From positions 965,991 through 1,029,990 of the forward strand of contig JAMXBD010000405.1 in the NCBI GenBank assembly GCA_024138025.1: a DNA stretch of 64,000 bases, written 5' to 3'. The DNA comes from Combretum micranthum. Taxonomy: Eukaryota > Streptophyta > Magnoliopsida > Myrtales > Combretaceae. The first letter of the stretch is position 1. Each line of letters starts with the position of its first letter. The translations under genes were made by a program, and so were the position numbers. Shown here one piece after another: positions 32,431-45,020 of this stretch. A model generated the notes under the pieces. It had not been told where the DNA came from. It did no database searches and saw only the letters and a program-made list of their open reading frames with translations.

Positions 32431-35359
32431 AACCTCAAATGAAAATCATATTTAAATTTGATAAATAATATAGATTTATAATTACCTTGATTAGAGATAT
32501 TTGATTGTGTAATTGAATTGATGAATTAATGTTTAAATTTTAATAATATATACAGAAGTATGTAACTCGGTCTTATAAGAAATTTAAAGGAAATTATGTA
32601 ATTTTATGTTAGTTATTATAATTTAACTAACTAGGTTTAAATAGATTGAGCTACTAAAAGGAGTGATTAAGATATGTGTGTGTGTGTGTGTGTGTTATAT
32701 ATCCAGCCATATATGTGCACGTAAGGAAAGTTATGTTGAATTTGATAAATAATATAGCTCTATTATTCAAGTTTCAACTAACTATTTATATGCTTAAATT
32801 GAAGAAATGAAATAACTAGAAATATACAAATACATATATACCTCTCGACCTAGGAGCTTAGAAAGATAGGATTTCTAAAACTAAATTGACATAATATAAG
32901 AACACATTAGCTAACATGGTAATATATGTAATAACTAAAAGATTAAACTCAATGAACACTTTTGAAAACCATAAGCATGAGTTTCAACACTCACAAGATC
33001 ATAAGATTACAGTGTTTAGATTAAGGAAAATCATAAGAATCTTGGTTAATAAGATCAAGTTACTTAAAGATACATACTTAAAATAAGATCAAGAGAAGTA
33101 CAATGAAAATAAATATAGATTTTGGCTAAGTGGAATAATGAACTAAAAATGAGTTTAATCACTAAAATTTGATGAAACATACATAAAACAAGGAAATGAA
33201 CTCGAGAAGAGAATTTAAGACACAAAACAAAAAAGATTCGGAACCCAAAGTAACATGGGGAAAAATATATAAAATGATTAGTTTAACTTGATAATTTAAA
33301 ACTATGCTTGATTAGTTTTCTAACGCCTATTTATATGATAAAATTAGAGTTAAAATGAGTATAATAGACCTAATTTAAGATTACATGATTAAAATCGGTA
33401 TTTGAAAATATTTAGGGCACCTTTTCTTATGAAAAGTGAATTCATGCAAACTTTAGAAACTAATTTAAGAAACTTAGGCTTTACGAGCTTTAAAACGACT
33501 ATTTATATGATAGAATCAGATTAAAAGTGTTAAAACTCAAGTTTAGGATAACTAAAGGCACAATAGGATTTATTACATAAATGTAAGTATAATAAGGAAT
33601 ATCTATTATCCCATTTCATAAGGGATACAAATTAGTCTTTGGACTTTCTAGTAGATTACTATGACAATTTAGCGATGATACACATGTGGGTATATTTCTA
33701 TGACCTTTATATCTATTTGTGTTTATAGGTTTATAGTACAATATTTTGCTAATATAAATTAAATTATTCGTGTGTAAGGTTGGGAAGTTCATGCATGTGG
33801 TTGCTCATGATTAGCATTTGGATATAGAAATACTATAATGTTTTAATAACTCAGTTGCTATTGCTTGAACGATATAGAGTGAGGATATATTTCACTCATT
33901 TGGATATAGCTGACTCCTCAACAGTTTGTTTTTTTAGGTAAATTGAAAACTAGAAATGGATATGATCTTAATGTAGAGTATACTAATGATAAAGTTTCCA
34001 CAAGATAGGTAGATGATTGGAATTTTGAAAGAGTCAACCTCGTCGAGAGATAAAACTTGAAAATATACTCTTCTTTCTTAATTAAATTTAGTTGATATTT
34101 TTGTTAAACCTAGGCTTATCTTGTATTGTCATTTGGTAGGATATCAAATTGCCCACAGTCCTTGTGATTCATGGAAGTCCCAATATCCAAAACTATTTTC
34201 ATATTAATTAAATATATACGTATAAAATAGTGAGGGGATGATTAAATAAAATCTTGCAAACTTTGACTTTAATGTGATCTTCATATTGCAGGTACATGCA
34301 TGATATGACAATTTAGGGCAATCTTACTAGGCCCCATCTAGGGACATTGCATTATCATAGCAAAACAACATTTTAAAATTTTGGATAAGAAAGATGAAAT
34401 ATGTATAGTAAAAAGGTGGAATAGTAATATATATATATATATATTATGGTCTTAATGAAACATATTTGAAGATAAGAGTTGGAGTCCAAGCATTGAGATA
34501 TTTAAGAGGGAATTAAATAAAAAAATTTTAAGTTCTAATAAAGGTGGTGAATATTAACGGAAACACGATGAGTCAGATAATATTCAAATCCTTTTGCAAA
34601 GTTCCTTAAAAAGGATGGCATCCATGCATAATATATTATGCTAGATGTACCTCAACAAAATGGTGTGGCAAAAAGACACGAATGGATATTAATGGATATA
34701 CATAGAAGTATGATGAGTATTTGCCATTACCCAAAAATTTGTAGATGCATGCACTTTAAAACTGTTGTGTATTTGCCAGGTAGAATTTAAAGTAAAGCAA
34801 TTCTTAAAACTCATTATAAGTTATGTACTAAAAAGGAAAACCTAATATGAGGTGCTTGTATATTGGGGGTTACCCGGTTAAAGCACGAGTTCATAATCCA
34901 CATAAAGAAGATAGATTCTCCAACTATTAGTGGTTACTTTATTATTTACTCGTGTAACTTTTATTGTCCAAACCATGATTAATGGATTGTTAAGAAAGAT
35001 AATGCCAGTTCATTGAAAATTGTGCAATTAGGGGGGGTATTGAAAAATGGACAGTAGATATTAAAGAAATAAAGGTTAATGTCCCGTTACTTGTAAATGT
35101 TCGAGATCCACATCTTCAACAAATGTTGACTCGATATTGATGGCTCAATTTGATTTAAAGTTACACTAAATTGATGTGAAAACAGCTTTTCTCAATAGAG
35201 ACCTTGAGGAGGAAATTTGTATGGATTAACCTAAATGTTAGTCCATATAAAACAAAGGTTAAACAATGTTTAAGTTTAAGAAGTCAATGTGTGGACTTGG
35301 GCAAGCTTTCTAGCAATGGCATATTAAGTTTAATGGTATTGTGACTTCTTTTAGGTATG

Positions 35360-38300
35360 AAAAATGTAAGGACTCGGCTTACCTGAATCTAACATCAAGC
35401 AATGCCAAATCCCCCTAGCCAAATATAATACCTTAAGTATTACATGTATAGGCCTCCTTAGAGAATATGTTTATTTTGAACATCACTAGTTAGTTTTAAT
35501 TGTTTAATTAGATTTTTAAATAACTGGATTTAGCAATGGTGAATTAAATTTAATAAAACATTTCTAGTTTCTACTCACATGAGTTGATTAACTTTCTCAA
35601 AAACAAAACTTCATAAGCTCGTTACAAACATATAGACTCCATAAGGCCCTTTAAAGAAAATGCAATTTCAAAAGGTAAATCCAACTTTTTAAAATAAAAC
35701 AAAACAAAATATATTCTTTGATCCTAACCACTTCATTCATCCATAAATCCTTGCCGAGTCAACCCATACTCCCAAAACAAACTTCATCAACATCATCCTC
35801 GTCATCAAACTAACATCATCAAATCATCATCGTCATTAGAATCGCCATCATCATCGCCATTATCAAAACAACACTTGGAAAGAGGCAACAACAATAATAA
35901 TGAGTCGAAGCACAGTACACAGTACACATTACACAACAACACAAGCACACACGAAGTGACACACGAGCTTAACTAAATGTAATGTAGTAATAACATGTTA
36001 TTATCTTTAAATTAAATTAAATAAATCAAACTTGAGCACTCACACTTCGATTGCACTTCTGTGAATCTAGGGGTCCCGAATAACAGCAGCTGCTTAGGGG
36101 ATGGATATATGTAGCTCGGATATCTATATCTTCTATATCTAATCGAAAACCAGAAATTAGCCTCATTTAGGGTTTACAGCCGTTACACACACTCTACCCA
36201 CCACAGTCCACAATATAATAAGGCTTAACTGGTCCCATAATTGTGAGCCCACTATATTACTTCCCATCGATCAAGATAGATTTTACGTTGATACCTTTAG
36301 TCCATCGGCTACTTGCCGAGCCACTTATGAATTGCCATTGCATTATTGCATATCATTGAATCATGATATTTGTCATTACATCATGACAAGGAGGTAGCCT
36401 TAAATAGCGTGCCTCGCTTAGGATAAGGTTACTACTTCTCGAACCAAATTAAATGACACATGCACAAGCAACACTCAATTATTAGGCCGTATTTAAGTTT
36501 TAGTTCATTTATGAATGTCTATTCTAGCAAACAATAAGCACATAACTGTGTACCTTTCTTATTGTAAATCCAAACAGAGACAAAGGACAGACCATTATCC
36601 ATTTAAGAAGATAAATCAACTATCCATATATCTGTGCAAGAATTAAACTCATATAGGCAATTTAATTAATTATCCACTTATCTCAGACTTATTTTATAAT
36701 CCTATGTGATTAGACATTAAGTAGAAACCTCGTCATGGCAGCGGAGATCATCCCATCAAAATATAGACGATTCTTCATTGTCTGTGAAAGTATTTATTTT
36801 CTCTTTATTTATGATTTATTCGTTATAGAAACGTCATCATGTCATTCATATTAAAAAAGACTCATTTTTCAAATGGACATACATTCGAAACAACATATTC
36901 CCCATATAATACATGGTTTATCCTAATAAATTAGTTTGAACCAATTATTAGCTTTTAAGCCTATTTTTATTTAATCCTGGCTGAATTGATTAGAATTAAT
37001 CATTTAATTCAATTAATAAGCCAAGGTGATTAAACTTAAACAATCTAATTCATTTTAGCTCATTAAAACTCAATAAAACATGTTGAACTTGAGATTATTA
37101 ACTAGGTTCATTTTATATATAACTTCTATATTTAATCCAATTATTTATTAAATATATAAATCCACTAAAATCGTGTTTAATTATATCATTTAACTAATAT
37201 AACATATCAACTTTCATTCATCCTTTTCATTTTTATTTTATTTTATTAAATTCCAATTTTTAGGAAGAACATGGGTAGGTACATGACTATGCACTTCCCC
37301 GTGCTTCCTTTATAAAAGAAACACACTCAACAAATACAACATGCATCTTGCCATGTTCATGTGTAAATTTTTACACGGAGAGAAGCATAACTTATAGAGT
37401 ACACCATGTTCTAGCCGTGTTTCTCTTTCAGTTAAAAATAAAAGAGAAATACAATGCAAGAATGATCGGTGTTTTGTCTTAAGGAGAAGTACGGCATGAT
37501 AGATCAAACCTTATTCAAGTCATGCTTCTCTTTAAGTAAAAACACGATGGAAAACATATATGGTTGTGTTGGTGTCGTGTTTCATTTAACATGCAAAGCA
37601 TTTGAGGATCAAAGAGAAACACAATCAAATAAAATAAGCCGTGTTCTGGTTGTGTTTCCTCTTAACATATAGAACATGCAAGAAACAGAGAGGAATACAG
37701 GGAGATAGATCATCCCATGTTTTGGTTGTGTTGTTATGGGAATTGAAATTGTTTTTGTTAAAATGATCTAGAGAGAAGCACGACGTGATACATGAGACCG
37801 TGTTCTAACTGTTTTTCTCCTTTGATGTGTAAATTAAAAAGTTTTCAAGTAAAATACAAGGAGCATGACTACATACAATTTCTCATGTTTTCCCCGTACT
37901 CTTTGCCCTACTTTTGTTTTTGAAAACTTTACTTGTTTTACTACTTGATTTATGTTATTGTTCATCATATAACATCTTATAATTAACATACAAGCCTAGA
38001 ATCATCATCTCTAACATCTATATCCATGCTTTACTTTATATATCATCTCATTCCTAGTTCTAACATGCATAATCTCATTTAGGTTTTTGCCTATAACTTC
38101 ATACATGTCAAGATTACATGCTTCATCTTAATTCCTACTTATAACTATCATCAATTCATCATATATATTTAGAAACAATAATCATAAGAAAGTAAAACAA
38201 CTTTACTTATCTTTTGGTGAACACATGAAATCTTGATCCTCTTTACTTGTTGTTGGAGCTATTCTAACTCTATTTCCACTTCCCATCTTCATTTCTAATC

Positions 38301-38898
38301 TTGATTCCTCTTATCGCCTTCTTAAAATTGAGATGAAAGGAGTTAAATTGAAGAAAAAGGAAAAGAAAATGAAGAAGAATAGAAAGGGAAGGAAAACATA
38401 AAAGACAAGAAGAGAAGAGACAGAGAAAGGAAAAGGAAAAATGAAAAGGTAAAAGGATAAAATTAAAAATATTTTAGGATAAGGGTATTAGGTTTAGAAT
38501 TTTCAGAACAATATCTTTAGTTCTGAAAAATTTTAGGAAATAATTTCAGAATTTATAGGTTAGAAATTAAGAACTTAGTTTAAGAACTTATATTAGACCA
38601 AATTGATATTCGATTTAAGCTTAACTTAAGAATTGATATTTTGAGGTAAGTGAATAAACTCAAAACTGTAGGGATTTATGAATTGGAATTTGAACTAAAG
38701 TTTAAGGGATTAGGAATCTACTAAACATTTAAACAACATATTTAGAGATTTAATAATTCAAAACCTCAAATTTCAACTCAATTAATCATTAATTTAATTA
38801 TGTCAACTTGTCTAATTACATCCTATAATTTGCTTAATTCATTTAATCTATCTAATCTTAATTTCTAACTTAGGTAAAATTTGAGATATTCCAAAAAA
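35360..38898 (-). mobile_element. 3.5-kb solo LTR (probable Ty3/gypsy) inside copia RT
   Basis: The insert 35365-38893 starts TGTAAGGACTC and ends GAGATATTCCA, with 5-bp AAAAA on both sides (35360-35364, 38894-38898), and exactly splits the RT frame of the dead copia. No gag-pol lies inside. Read on the minus strand it begins TGGAATATCTC and ends GGTAAGCCGAGTCCTTACA, resembling Del/Tekay-type gypsy LTRs. It contains a TCATCA-rich stretch (35785-35880) and an array of GTGTTTCTC/GAGAAGCA-type repeats (37280-37900). Confidence 0.65.
37280..37900. repeat. Degenerate repeat array inside the solo LTR
   Basis: Words such as GAGAGAAGCA(C/T)(G/A)AC, CCGTGTTCTAGCCGTGTTTC and GTTCTGGTTGTGTTTCC recur about six times at roughly 90-105-base spacing, in a partly palindromic pattern (GAGAAACAC versus GTGTTTCTC). 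No protein is encoded; short open frames here are by-products. Confidence 0.55.
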
Positions 38899-39239
38899 AA
38901 ATTTATTGATTGATGTATTTACCAAAAAATTAATGGGAATAAGTTTATATCTTTGGCCATGCATGTTGATGATATCCAACCTGCTGCAAATGATACGAGC
39001 ATTTTAAATGAGGCTAAAAATCTTCCCACTAAGAAATTTTATGTGAATGATGTGGCAAAGACATTTTATGCGATCGAAATTTAGTCATTTTAAGATAAAT
39101 CACAAGGAATATTGGGATTATCTCGAAAAATCCTATAGATAAAGTTCTTGAATTATTTAACATGAACAAATGTTTAATAAGAGTTATCCTAATAAAAAAG
39201 GGGACAAACATTTCGTGTATAAACAAAAGCTCCAACTAT

Positions 39240-40284
39240 AAGACAATGTTATTCGATCTTTCTCTCGTGGAATTGTAATGGAATAATCATTTGGTGTCTT
39301 TCCAAAATAATGCAACCTAATTATTATCAATTTCCTTTCGACAACTTCACCTTTTATATAGTTAAGCCCTGTACCTTAACCATTTATAGAGGAAGAGCAG
39401 AACACATCCCCTAAGTCTCTTGCTTTAACCCTATCAACCAGATATATGTTCCTTGGAACATCTTTGATTACTGCATGAATATCTTAGCTGTCCTGCAAAT
39501 AAAATAATTAATCCTAGATATGTATTTCCATATTTCTATGTTTACGTGTGGTCTTCTCATATGTCGCCGGGGTTAATGTCATGGAGGAATAGAATCAAAA
39601 TGAGTATGAGATGAACTATTACTACTTTCACCTGCCATTGTGTGAAAGGTTATGAAAACATGAATAAGAACATAGAGGAAGTTCTTTGGTTGATAATCAT
39701 GAAGGAAAAACATATGCAAACAAGAAAGGCAATTTAAATAAGAGTTGGTTTCTAAATCGACGATACAGCTAACAATAAATGTAATTGTTGCTTATTGATA
39801 ACCACTAGATGCGCATCTACCTTAATACAACGGTTTAAAACTAATTCCCTAATAAGATACGAATGTCATGTTGAATTGTCCAGCAATTTCATGACATGTG
39901 GATGGGTGTATTTGTTCACACCTAAATTCAAAGAGGCATGGCTTACTCAAGATGTTTTAAGGAATATGACATGTTACTCGACTCTTGTGATGACACAACG
40001 CAAATCACCATAGCTTGTTAACCCAATCTCTTAAACACTTGATAAAACTCCATTTGACCATTCATTATAAGTGCCAAAGTGTGTTAAATTTTGTTAGTTT
40101 GGTGACCAGTACTATGGAAATAGCACTTAAAATAATTTAATTTTAGTATTCTAAAGTGTTCATCATAGCAAAAGGAAAAATTTGGTCGAAATTTATGCAA
40201 TTTGGAATTAATTTGAACGAAGGATGGATGGTTTATGAAGAGGATGCAAGAATAACACAATTGTGTTTGAGCTGTTCAAAGCAA
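39240..40284. other. Intergenic DNA, nothing recognised
   Basis: Balanced-composition sequence after the copia remnant with only short random frames and no RNA gene. It may contain the unrecognised 3' end of the dead copia. Confidence 0.4.
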
Positions 40285-40419
40285 CAAAGGAATTAAGGAG
40301 TCAATGGTCTTATAGCCTAGTGACGTCTTCTATGGTTTCTTAAGTGAGAGATATTGGGTTCGGATCATCCTTTTCCTACAGTAATAGCCAAAAATAAAAT
40401 AAAACAAAAGAATTAAGGA
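40285..40419 (+). mobile_element. tRNA-derived SINE with 15-bp target duplication
   Basis: The body (40300-40404, 105 bp) starts GTCAATGGTCTTATAGCCTAG and holds an RNA polymerase III box A (TAGCCTAGTG, 40313-40322) and box B (GGTTCGGATC, 40357-40366), 35 bp apart as in plant SINEs. It ends in an A-rich AAAAATAAAATAAAA tail. Flanks are CAAAGGAATTAAGGA (40285-40299) and CAAAAGAATTAAGGA (40405-40419), 14 of 15 identical, the long duplication expected of LINE-mediated insertion. It is very short for a SINE, close to a bare tRNA-like head plus tail. Confidence 0.85.
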
Positions 40420-40955
40420 AAGAAAAATTGGCATGATTGTGATACGACTATGTTACATGTTGTGTGGTGCCTAATTTTTGTAGAGTATTCTAATCGAGAG
40501 TTACATCATAAGTCATGTTGCGACCAGTGTCCAAATGAACTAAAAATCAGTTTTTTAAATGGAAACCTACTTACTATGAAGAAAGAGAGAATATTTTTAG
40601 TTAGTTGAGGAAACATCTAAGGATACCATTTCACGAAGATCATCAACTTTTCTTACTCAACAAATTCTCCTTTTAATTTTTAAGATTCCACCTTCCAATT
40701 CAAGAATATCAATTTTTCATTATTAGAGGAGGCAACATTCCAGATCTTGATGATGGAAAGCTTTAACTTTAGTTAAGATGTAAGCTTTAATGACTCCATA
40801 AGAATTAACTGTTCTGGAGGGTTAATTGTATTATTTTTATTTTCATTTATACTCCTCATGCTATTATTGTTAAGTTCATTAAGGAGTAAAACCCTAAGCT
40901 TTGATGAACCCCATATTTTTTTTTTTATGTAATTTGCTTTTATTATTTTTAAATG

Positions 40956-41371
40956 GGATAATGGCAAATCAAGTGTTTATACTTTCATCTATTGGTTGTT
41001 TGATACCACATCTTTAGATATAGGCAAATTTGTACTTATACATTTAAAGTACATACAATTTAATGTCCTTGTTGAGTGATAATTTGATGGCTATTTATAT
41101 TTTATGATGGAATTATAGTAGATTAAATGTCTGTATCTTTACTTTTTTACTAAAACTTGTCAAAATAAAAAATGCAGAACTAAATTGATTGTACAAGCAT
41201 ATGTTTTATACAATTATCACATCATCAAGATAAACTTTTGTCAAATTATTATTCGTCAAAAATACTGAATCGCATATACTTTGAAAGTATAAACATTAAT
41301 TTGCTAAATATAAAGATGTGGCACCAAATGTCAAAATATGAAAGTATAAACATTTAGTTTGCAATGATTCC
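40956..41371. mobile_element. MITE with about 60-bp inverted ends
   Basis: The left end reads GGGATAATGGCAAATCAAGT and the reverse complement of the right end reads AGGAATCATTGCAAACTAAA. Both continue with GTTTATACTTTCAT and, further in, ATACCACATCTTTA versus GCCACATCTTTA. Non-coding, about 415 bp. Flanks share a TTTTA(A/G)AT-like word but a clean duplication is not visible. Confidence 0.65.
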
Positions 41372-41386
41372 TTTTTAGATTATTAA

Positions 41387-41754
41387 TGGTAAAATGTTAA
41401 ATTGGGTACTTAAACTTTGCATAAAAATTCGATTTGGTGCCTAAATTTTGAGGTGGTAAGTTTAATACCTAATCAAAATTTCCAAAGCCATATTTACTAC
41501 TTCACTAACACCATATTATTTTGTTTATTAATGTGAAATAAGTAGTCTATCAATGATAGGTCGAGTTAAGAATATTAATAAAAATTCAATAATATTCTGC
41601 ATTATTTACATTTGCAAACAAAACGAATTTTGTTAAGGAACTAGTAAAAATAGTCACAAAAAATCTAATTAGATATTAAATTGATCATTTTGAAGTTTAG
41701 GAACTAAATTGAATTTTCATGTGAAGTTCAATTACCGACCTCGAAACTTACCCA
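41387..41754. mobile_element. MITE copy 1 of a two-copy local family
   Basis: Inverted ends: left GGGTACTTAAACTTTGCATA and reverse-complemented right CGGTAATTGAACTTCACATG, both running into AAAATTC(G/A)ATTT and a CCTAAA word. The interior CTACTTCACTAACACCATAT and the GAAATAAGTAGTC segment are shared with 42240-42595. Confidence 0.65.
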
Positions 41755-42239
41755 TCATTGATTGATTTTTCTTGAATCAATTTGTTTTTCTTTTAATATT
41801 GATCTTGAATCGATGGTCTCGAATATTGATTATTGATTATATATCACTTTAGTTAATCAATTGATTGCTTTACTGAATAGATTTACCCGATTAGAGAGGA
41901 TAATATGTAATCCTAAACATATAAAGGTATAAACTCTAAGATTAGACTAAAACTTAATAAGGGAATTATAGATTGATAATGTTGCTTAAGGGTCTAAACT
42001 AGAAAGATAATTCAGTCAATCAACTTAGGATAATAATTCAATAATCTTGAGAAAGACATTGAATTGCACTGGGATTTTCTACCATTCAAGAATAAATATA
42101 AAAAAAATGGAATTATCTTGAGTGTCATCACACATATATACTAGTAGGAATTCAAAATCTAGGTAGTTATTGCAACTTTGTAAATCTTTCCTAAAATCTT
42201 AAATCATGATTAATAACTAAACAATTGTTAATTACTTTA
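41755..42239. other. Spacer between two MITE copies
   Basis: AT-rich with TTGATTGATT-like words; no gene, RNA or clear repeat recognised. Confidence 0.4.
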
Positions 42240-42595
42240 TGCAAAATGCCAACTTTGGTACCTATACTTTAAACAAAAATTTAATTTAATATTAAACTTC
42301 GAAGTAGTTGATTTAATAGCCAATTAAATTTTTATGGCTATTTTTACTACTTCACTAACACTATTTGCTTTGTTTATTGACATGGAATAAGCAGTCCCCT
42401 AGTGTTGGACATTGTTAGGAGAAGTATTAAAAGTTCAAGGATATTATAACTCTCCAAGTTAGCAAATAGAGTAAATGATATTAATGAGGTGGTAAAAATG
42501 GCTATAAAAAAGTTTCATTAGGCATTAAATTGACAACATCAAAGTTTAGGTACTAAAATGAGTTTTTATGCAAAGTTATCCAGTACTTTATAAAC
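42240..42595. mobile_element. MITE copy 2 of a two-copy local family
   Basis: Same family and orientation as 41387-41754. Its right end (GTTTAGGTACTAAAATGAG then TTTTTATGCAAAGTTATCC) is the reverse complement of the copy-1 left end. The interior shares CTACTTCACTAACACTAT and GAATAAGCAGTC. Divergence is moderate, so the two copies are separate insertions or an old duplication. Confidence 0.65.
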
Positions 42596-43981
42596 ATGAT
42601 ATTTACTGGCTAAACCTTCGGAGAAAGTTGGTAACCAATCTTCATTAATCCCTAGGAGTAGATAGAAATCGGTATATTATATGCGCGATTCCGAGTTAAA
42701 ATGACTAAGTTATGGCCATTTTAAGTTGGAATATTCCTTTATACGAACTTTAACGTTCTTTTGACATTGTTTTGTCAAATTCCAAGAAAATCATCAATGA
42801 ATACTCATTGTGGGTATTTTCTTTGGCTAGGTGACCCCGAAGAAGGATTCCTTTACCCCGAGGATTATTACGATTAAGTGGAGTGTGTGAACGACTCATC
42901 CGCTTAGAGGAATAGACGACATGGCATCGTGAGTTTATTTCCATTAAATGCTATACTTGTTGTGCTTGTAAATTAGTTGCATTAGAGTTAGGAAAAGACA
43001 AACCGATATGTATGTAAAATAATTCTTTGAAAGAATTTTTAAGAATATCGAAGCCGAAATTGTTTTAAATGATTGTTTTTAGCATAGTATTAATTTATAT
43101 GAAATTCCTTGATCGCCTTAAATTCAAGAATAATTATGCTATAACTTTGTAAATAAATGAATTCATGCATACCACGAAGTGAGTCACATTGCGTTTTGGG
43201 TTATTATCCTTGGGTGAGAAGGATAGTAAGCTCATGTCGAAAGCAACACTTGGCGGGAGATCTGAAAGCGATTGCTTGGCAGCTTAAGGAAAATGCTTGG
43301 CGGAAGATCCGAAAGCAAGGTCAATCAAGTAGATTTGGAATGCTTGGCGATGAGTGCTCGCGAGCATGAAAACTTTTTAATTAAAAGTACTTGAATTAAG
43401 GTTATGTATCACCAAACCCCGAATGGAGGGCGCAAATCCATTCAACATATAATTTCCGGAAAACTATATGCTTGTTTGCCCACGTGTTTGTTGCATTACA
43501 TTTGTTTGATTAATCAACTTGTTTGAATCTTGTTACTAGAAGTTATTTATGGAAATAGTTCTCACTAAGCCTATTAGCTTACACCCCCATAGATATCTTT
43601 TGCAGTTTTCTTACTTATGGTTAAGGCTACGTAGACCCTGCGGGCAAGTAATTTCTTTTTGGGTAATAGAAATTTAGATAAAGTGTAGTATTAGTAATGA
43701 TGTATAAATACTCATGTAATAGATTAAGTGATCAAGAGGATATGTCTCTAAGTTTGTAAAGTCATTGATATGAATGAATGATTATTATGAGTCATCTTTT
43801 CTTAAATGTGTTATTTATATCTTCTTAAACTTCATAATTCCATATATGGTCCTCTAAAGTTGTGAAAATACGCCTTACACTTAATATAAAAGCTTTTGGG
43901 AATGGCTAAGGTTGTCATACTTAAGCTTTAATATTGAGTGTGGCGGACTATCACGTTTAGGGTACCCTTTGGGGCGTGACA
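42596..43981 (+). repeat. 3' part of a gypsy-type (Del/Tekay-like) LTR
   Basis: Features typical of Del/Tekay LTRs in plus orientation: AGTTATGGCCATTTTAAGT (42711-42729), GGTGACCCCGAAGAAGG (42831-42847), GTGTGTGAACGACTC (42883-42897), repeated GCTTGGC(G/A)G...GATC(T/C)GAAAGC words (43250-43315), TCTCACTAAGCCTATTAGCTT then TTTTGCAG (43560-43606), and an end TTTGGGGCGTGACA at 43981. The start (TGTCACGCC-like) is not visible; it may lie beyond the MITEs or be deleted. No coding sequence. Confidence 0.5.
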
Positions 43982-45020
43982 GACTTACTCCCTTTGTTGG
44001 TTCTTAAACAACAGGGTAGGGGGAGGGGGATTATGTGTTAATGGTTAATTATGGGACTTGGGCTTTTTCAGTTTTGTTCGATTCATTGCACACTTAAGCC
44101 AACCCATTAGGGCCAATATTGATCTATCCCAACTCACATTTACTCCTAGGAGCCTCAATTAACCTTTAACTCAATAGGTTAGCCTCCTAAGCCATACGAT
44201 CGATGGGCTCTAAGTGAAGTCACTTGGTTTGCTCCACACATCTATTGCTGGCTTCATTAGAGTGAACAGTAGCTAGACATTGATTAGTGGCTTAACTTCT
44301 ATGTCCAAGATAACCACTTCCAACACCCTTTGCTACTCCATGATCTTTGCAAAGTGAGTAACCTTCAAGAGTCCATCTTCTATAAATACGTCATACGCAC
44401 GCTCTTGAAGATAAGCATGCCATATCGATAACTCATATACTTTTCATTTCCCCTTCTTTTACATATGGGATGCAATCTAATTTGCATATTAGAGTGCTTG
44501 CGTTAAGTAACCCCTTGGTGCATCAATAATAGTGTTTTGTTTTGCAGGCCCAGTTTACAAGTCTGCAATTAAGTCCAAGCATTTGATTAACCTTCTATTG
44601 TTTATGAACCAATGACAGATGTGCTAATATTAATGCAGATTGGGTTGCGTCTCAAGACAATAACAAGATGTTTACATGTTATCTGAGGCGAACCTGCCAT
44701 CTCCTTTAAAACTAGCATATTTATTTGAGATTTGATTGTACTTTCTAGGTTACTTTTACAAGTAAATTCATGCTCTAACAAAAAGAAAAAAGAATATGTA
44801 AATACAATAAAGGTAAACAATTTTATATTTACCTATCCACTAATAGAGAATGGTTCATTTCAAGCAAAAACATTATTATTTTACTTCACAATATAATTAA
44901 TATAGTATGTAATTAAAAAATTGTGAAATTTTTATTTTTAAATAATAATTAAATCACATGTAATTAATATCTTAAAAATGTTCAATTAAAGGTGAAACAA
45001 ATAACCAACACAAGATGTAA
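43982..45020. other. Intergenic, probable LTR remnants
   Basis: Moderately GC-balanced sequence with a TATA-like CTATAAATACG (44380-44390) and a TTTTGCAGG word (44541-44549), suggesting another broken LTR promoter. Then AT-rich DNA up to the foldback element. No gene seen. Confidence 0.35.

Larger units (their letters stand above)
26500..34480. other. AT-rich intergenic DNA, no gene supported
   Basis: No sustained coding signal on either strand. Recognisable contents: degenerate MITE-like sequence with GGAATGGAAT words near 27420-27830; a degenerate minisatellite (29200-29445); (CT)n at 30317-30338; loosely repeated words around CATGCATGT...GACCATG (31430-32030); a three-fold repeat (32260-32430); and (GT)n at 32675-32695. 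Shared words such as AACGCCTATTTATATGATA (33323) and AACGACTATTTATATGATA (33492), and the reverse-complement form near 26996 and 27179, suggest old gypsy LTR remnants. Confidence 0.5.
34480..39240 (+). pseudogene. Dead Ty1/copia pol, interrupted by a solo LTR
   Basis: From about 34540 the plus strand shows a decayed copia integrase: a DVPQQNGVAKRHEWILMDI segment at 34640-34696 and a SGYFIIYS segment near 34930. Then comes RT sequence: IDVKTAFLNRDLEEEICMD at about 35173-35230 and KFKKSMCGLG near 35275. The RT stops at 35359 and resumes right of the inserted LTR with MHVDDIQPAANDTSILNEAK at 38959-39018, the YVDD region with Met-His in place of Tyr. It fades near 39240. Stops and frameshifts are frequent throughout. 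Integrase-before-RT order marks it as copia. It is clearly not a copy of the young element at 4579-9320. Confidence 0.7.
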
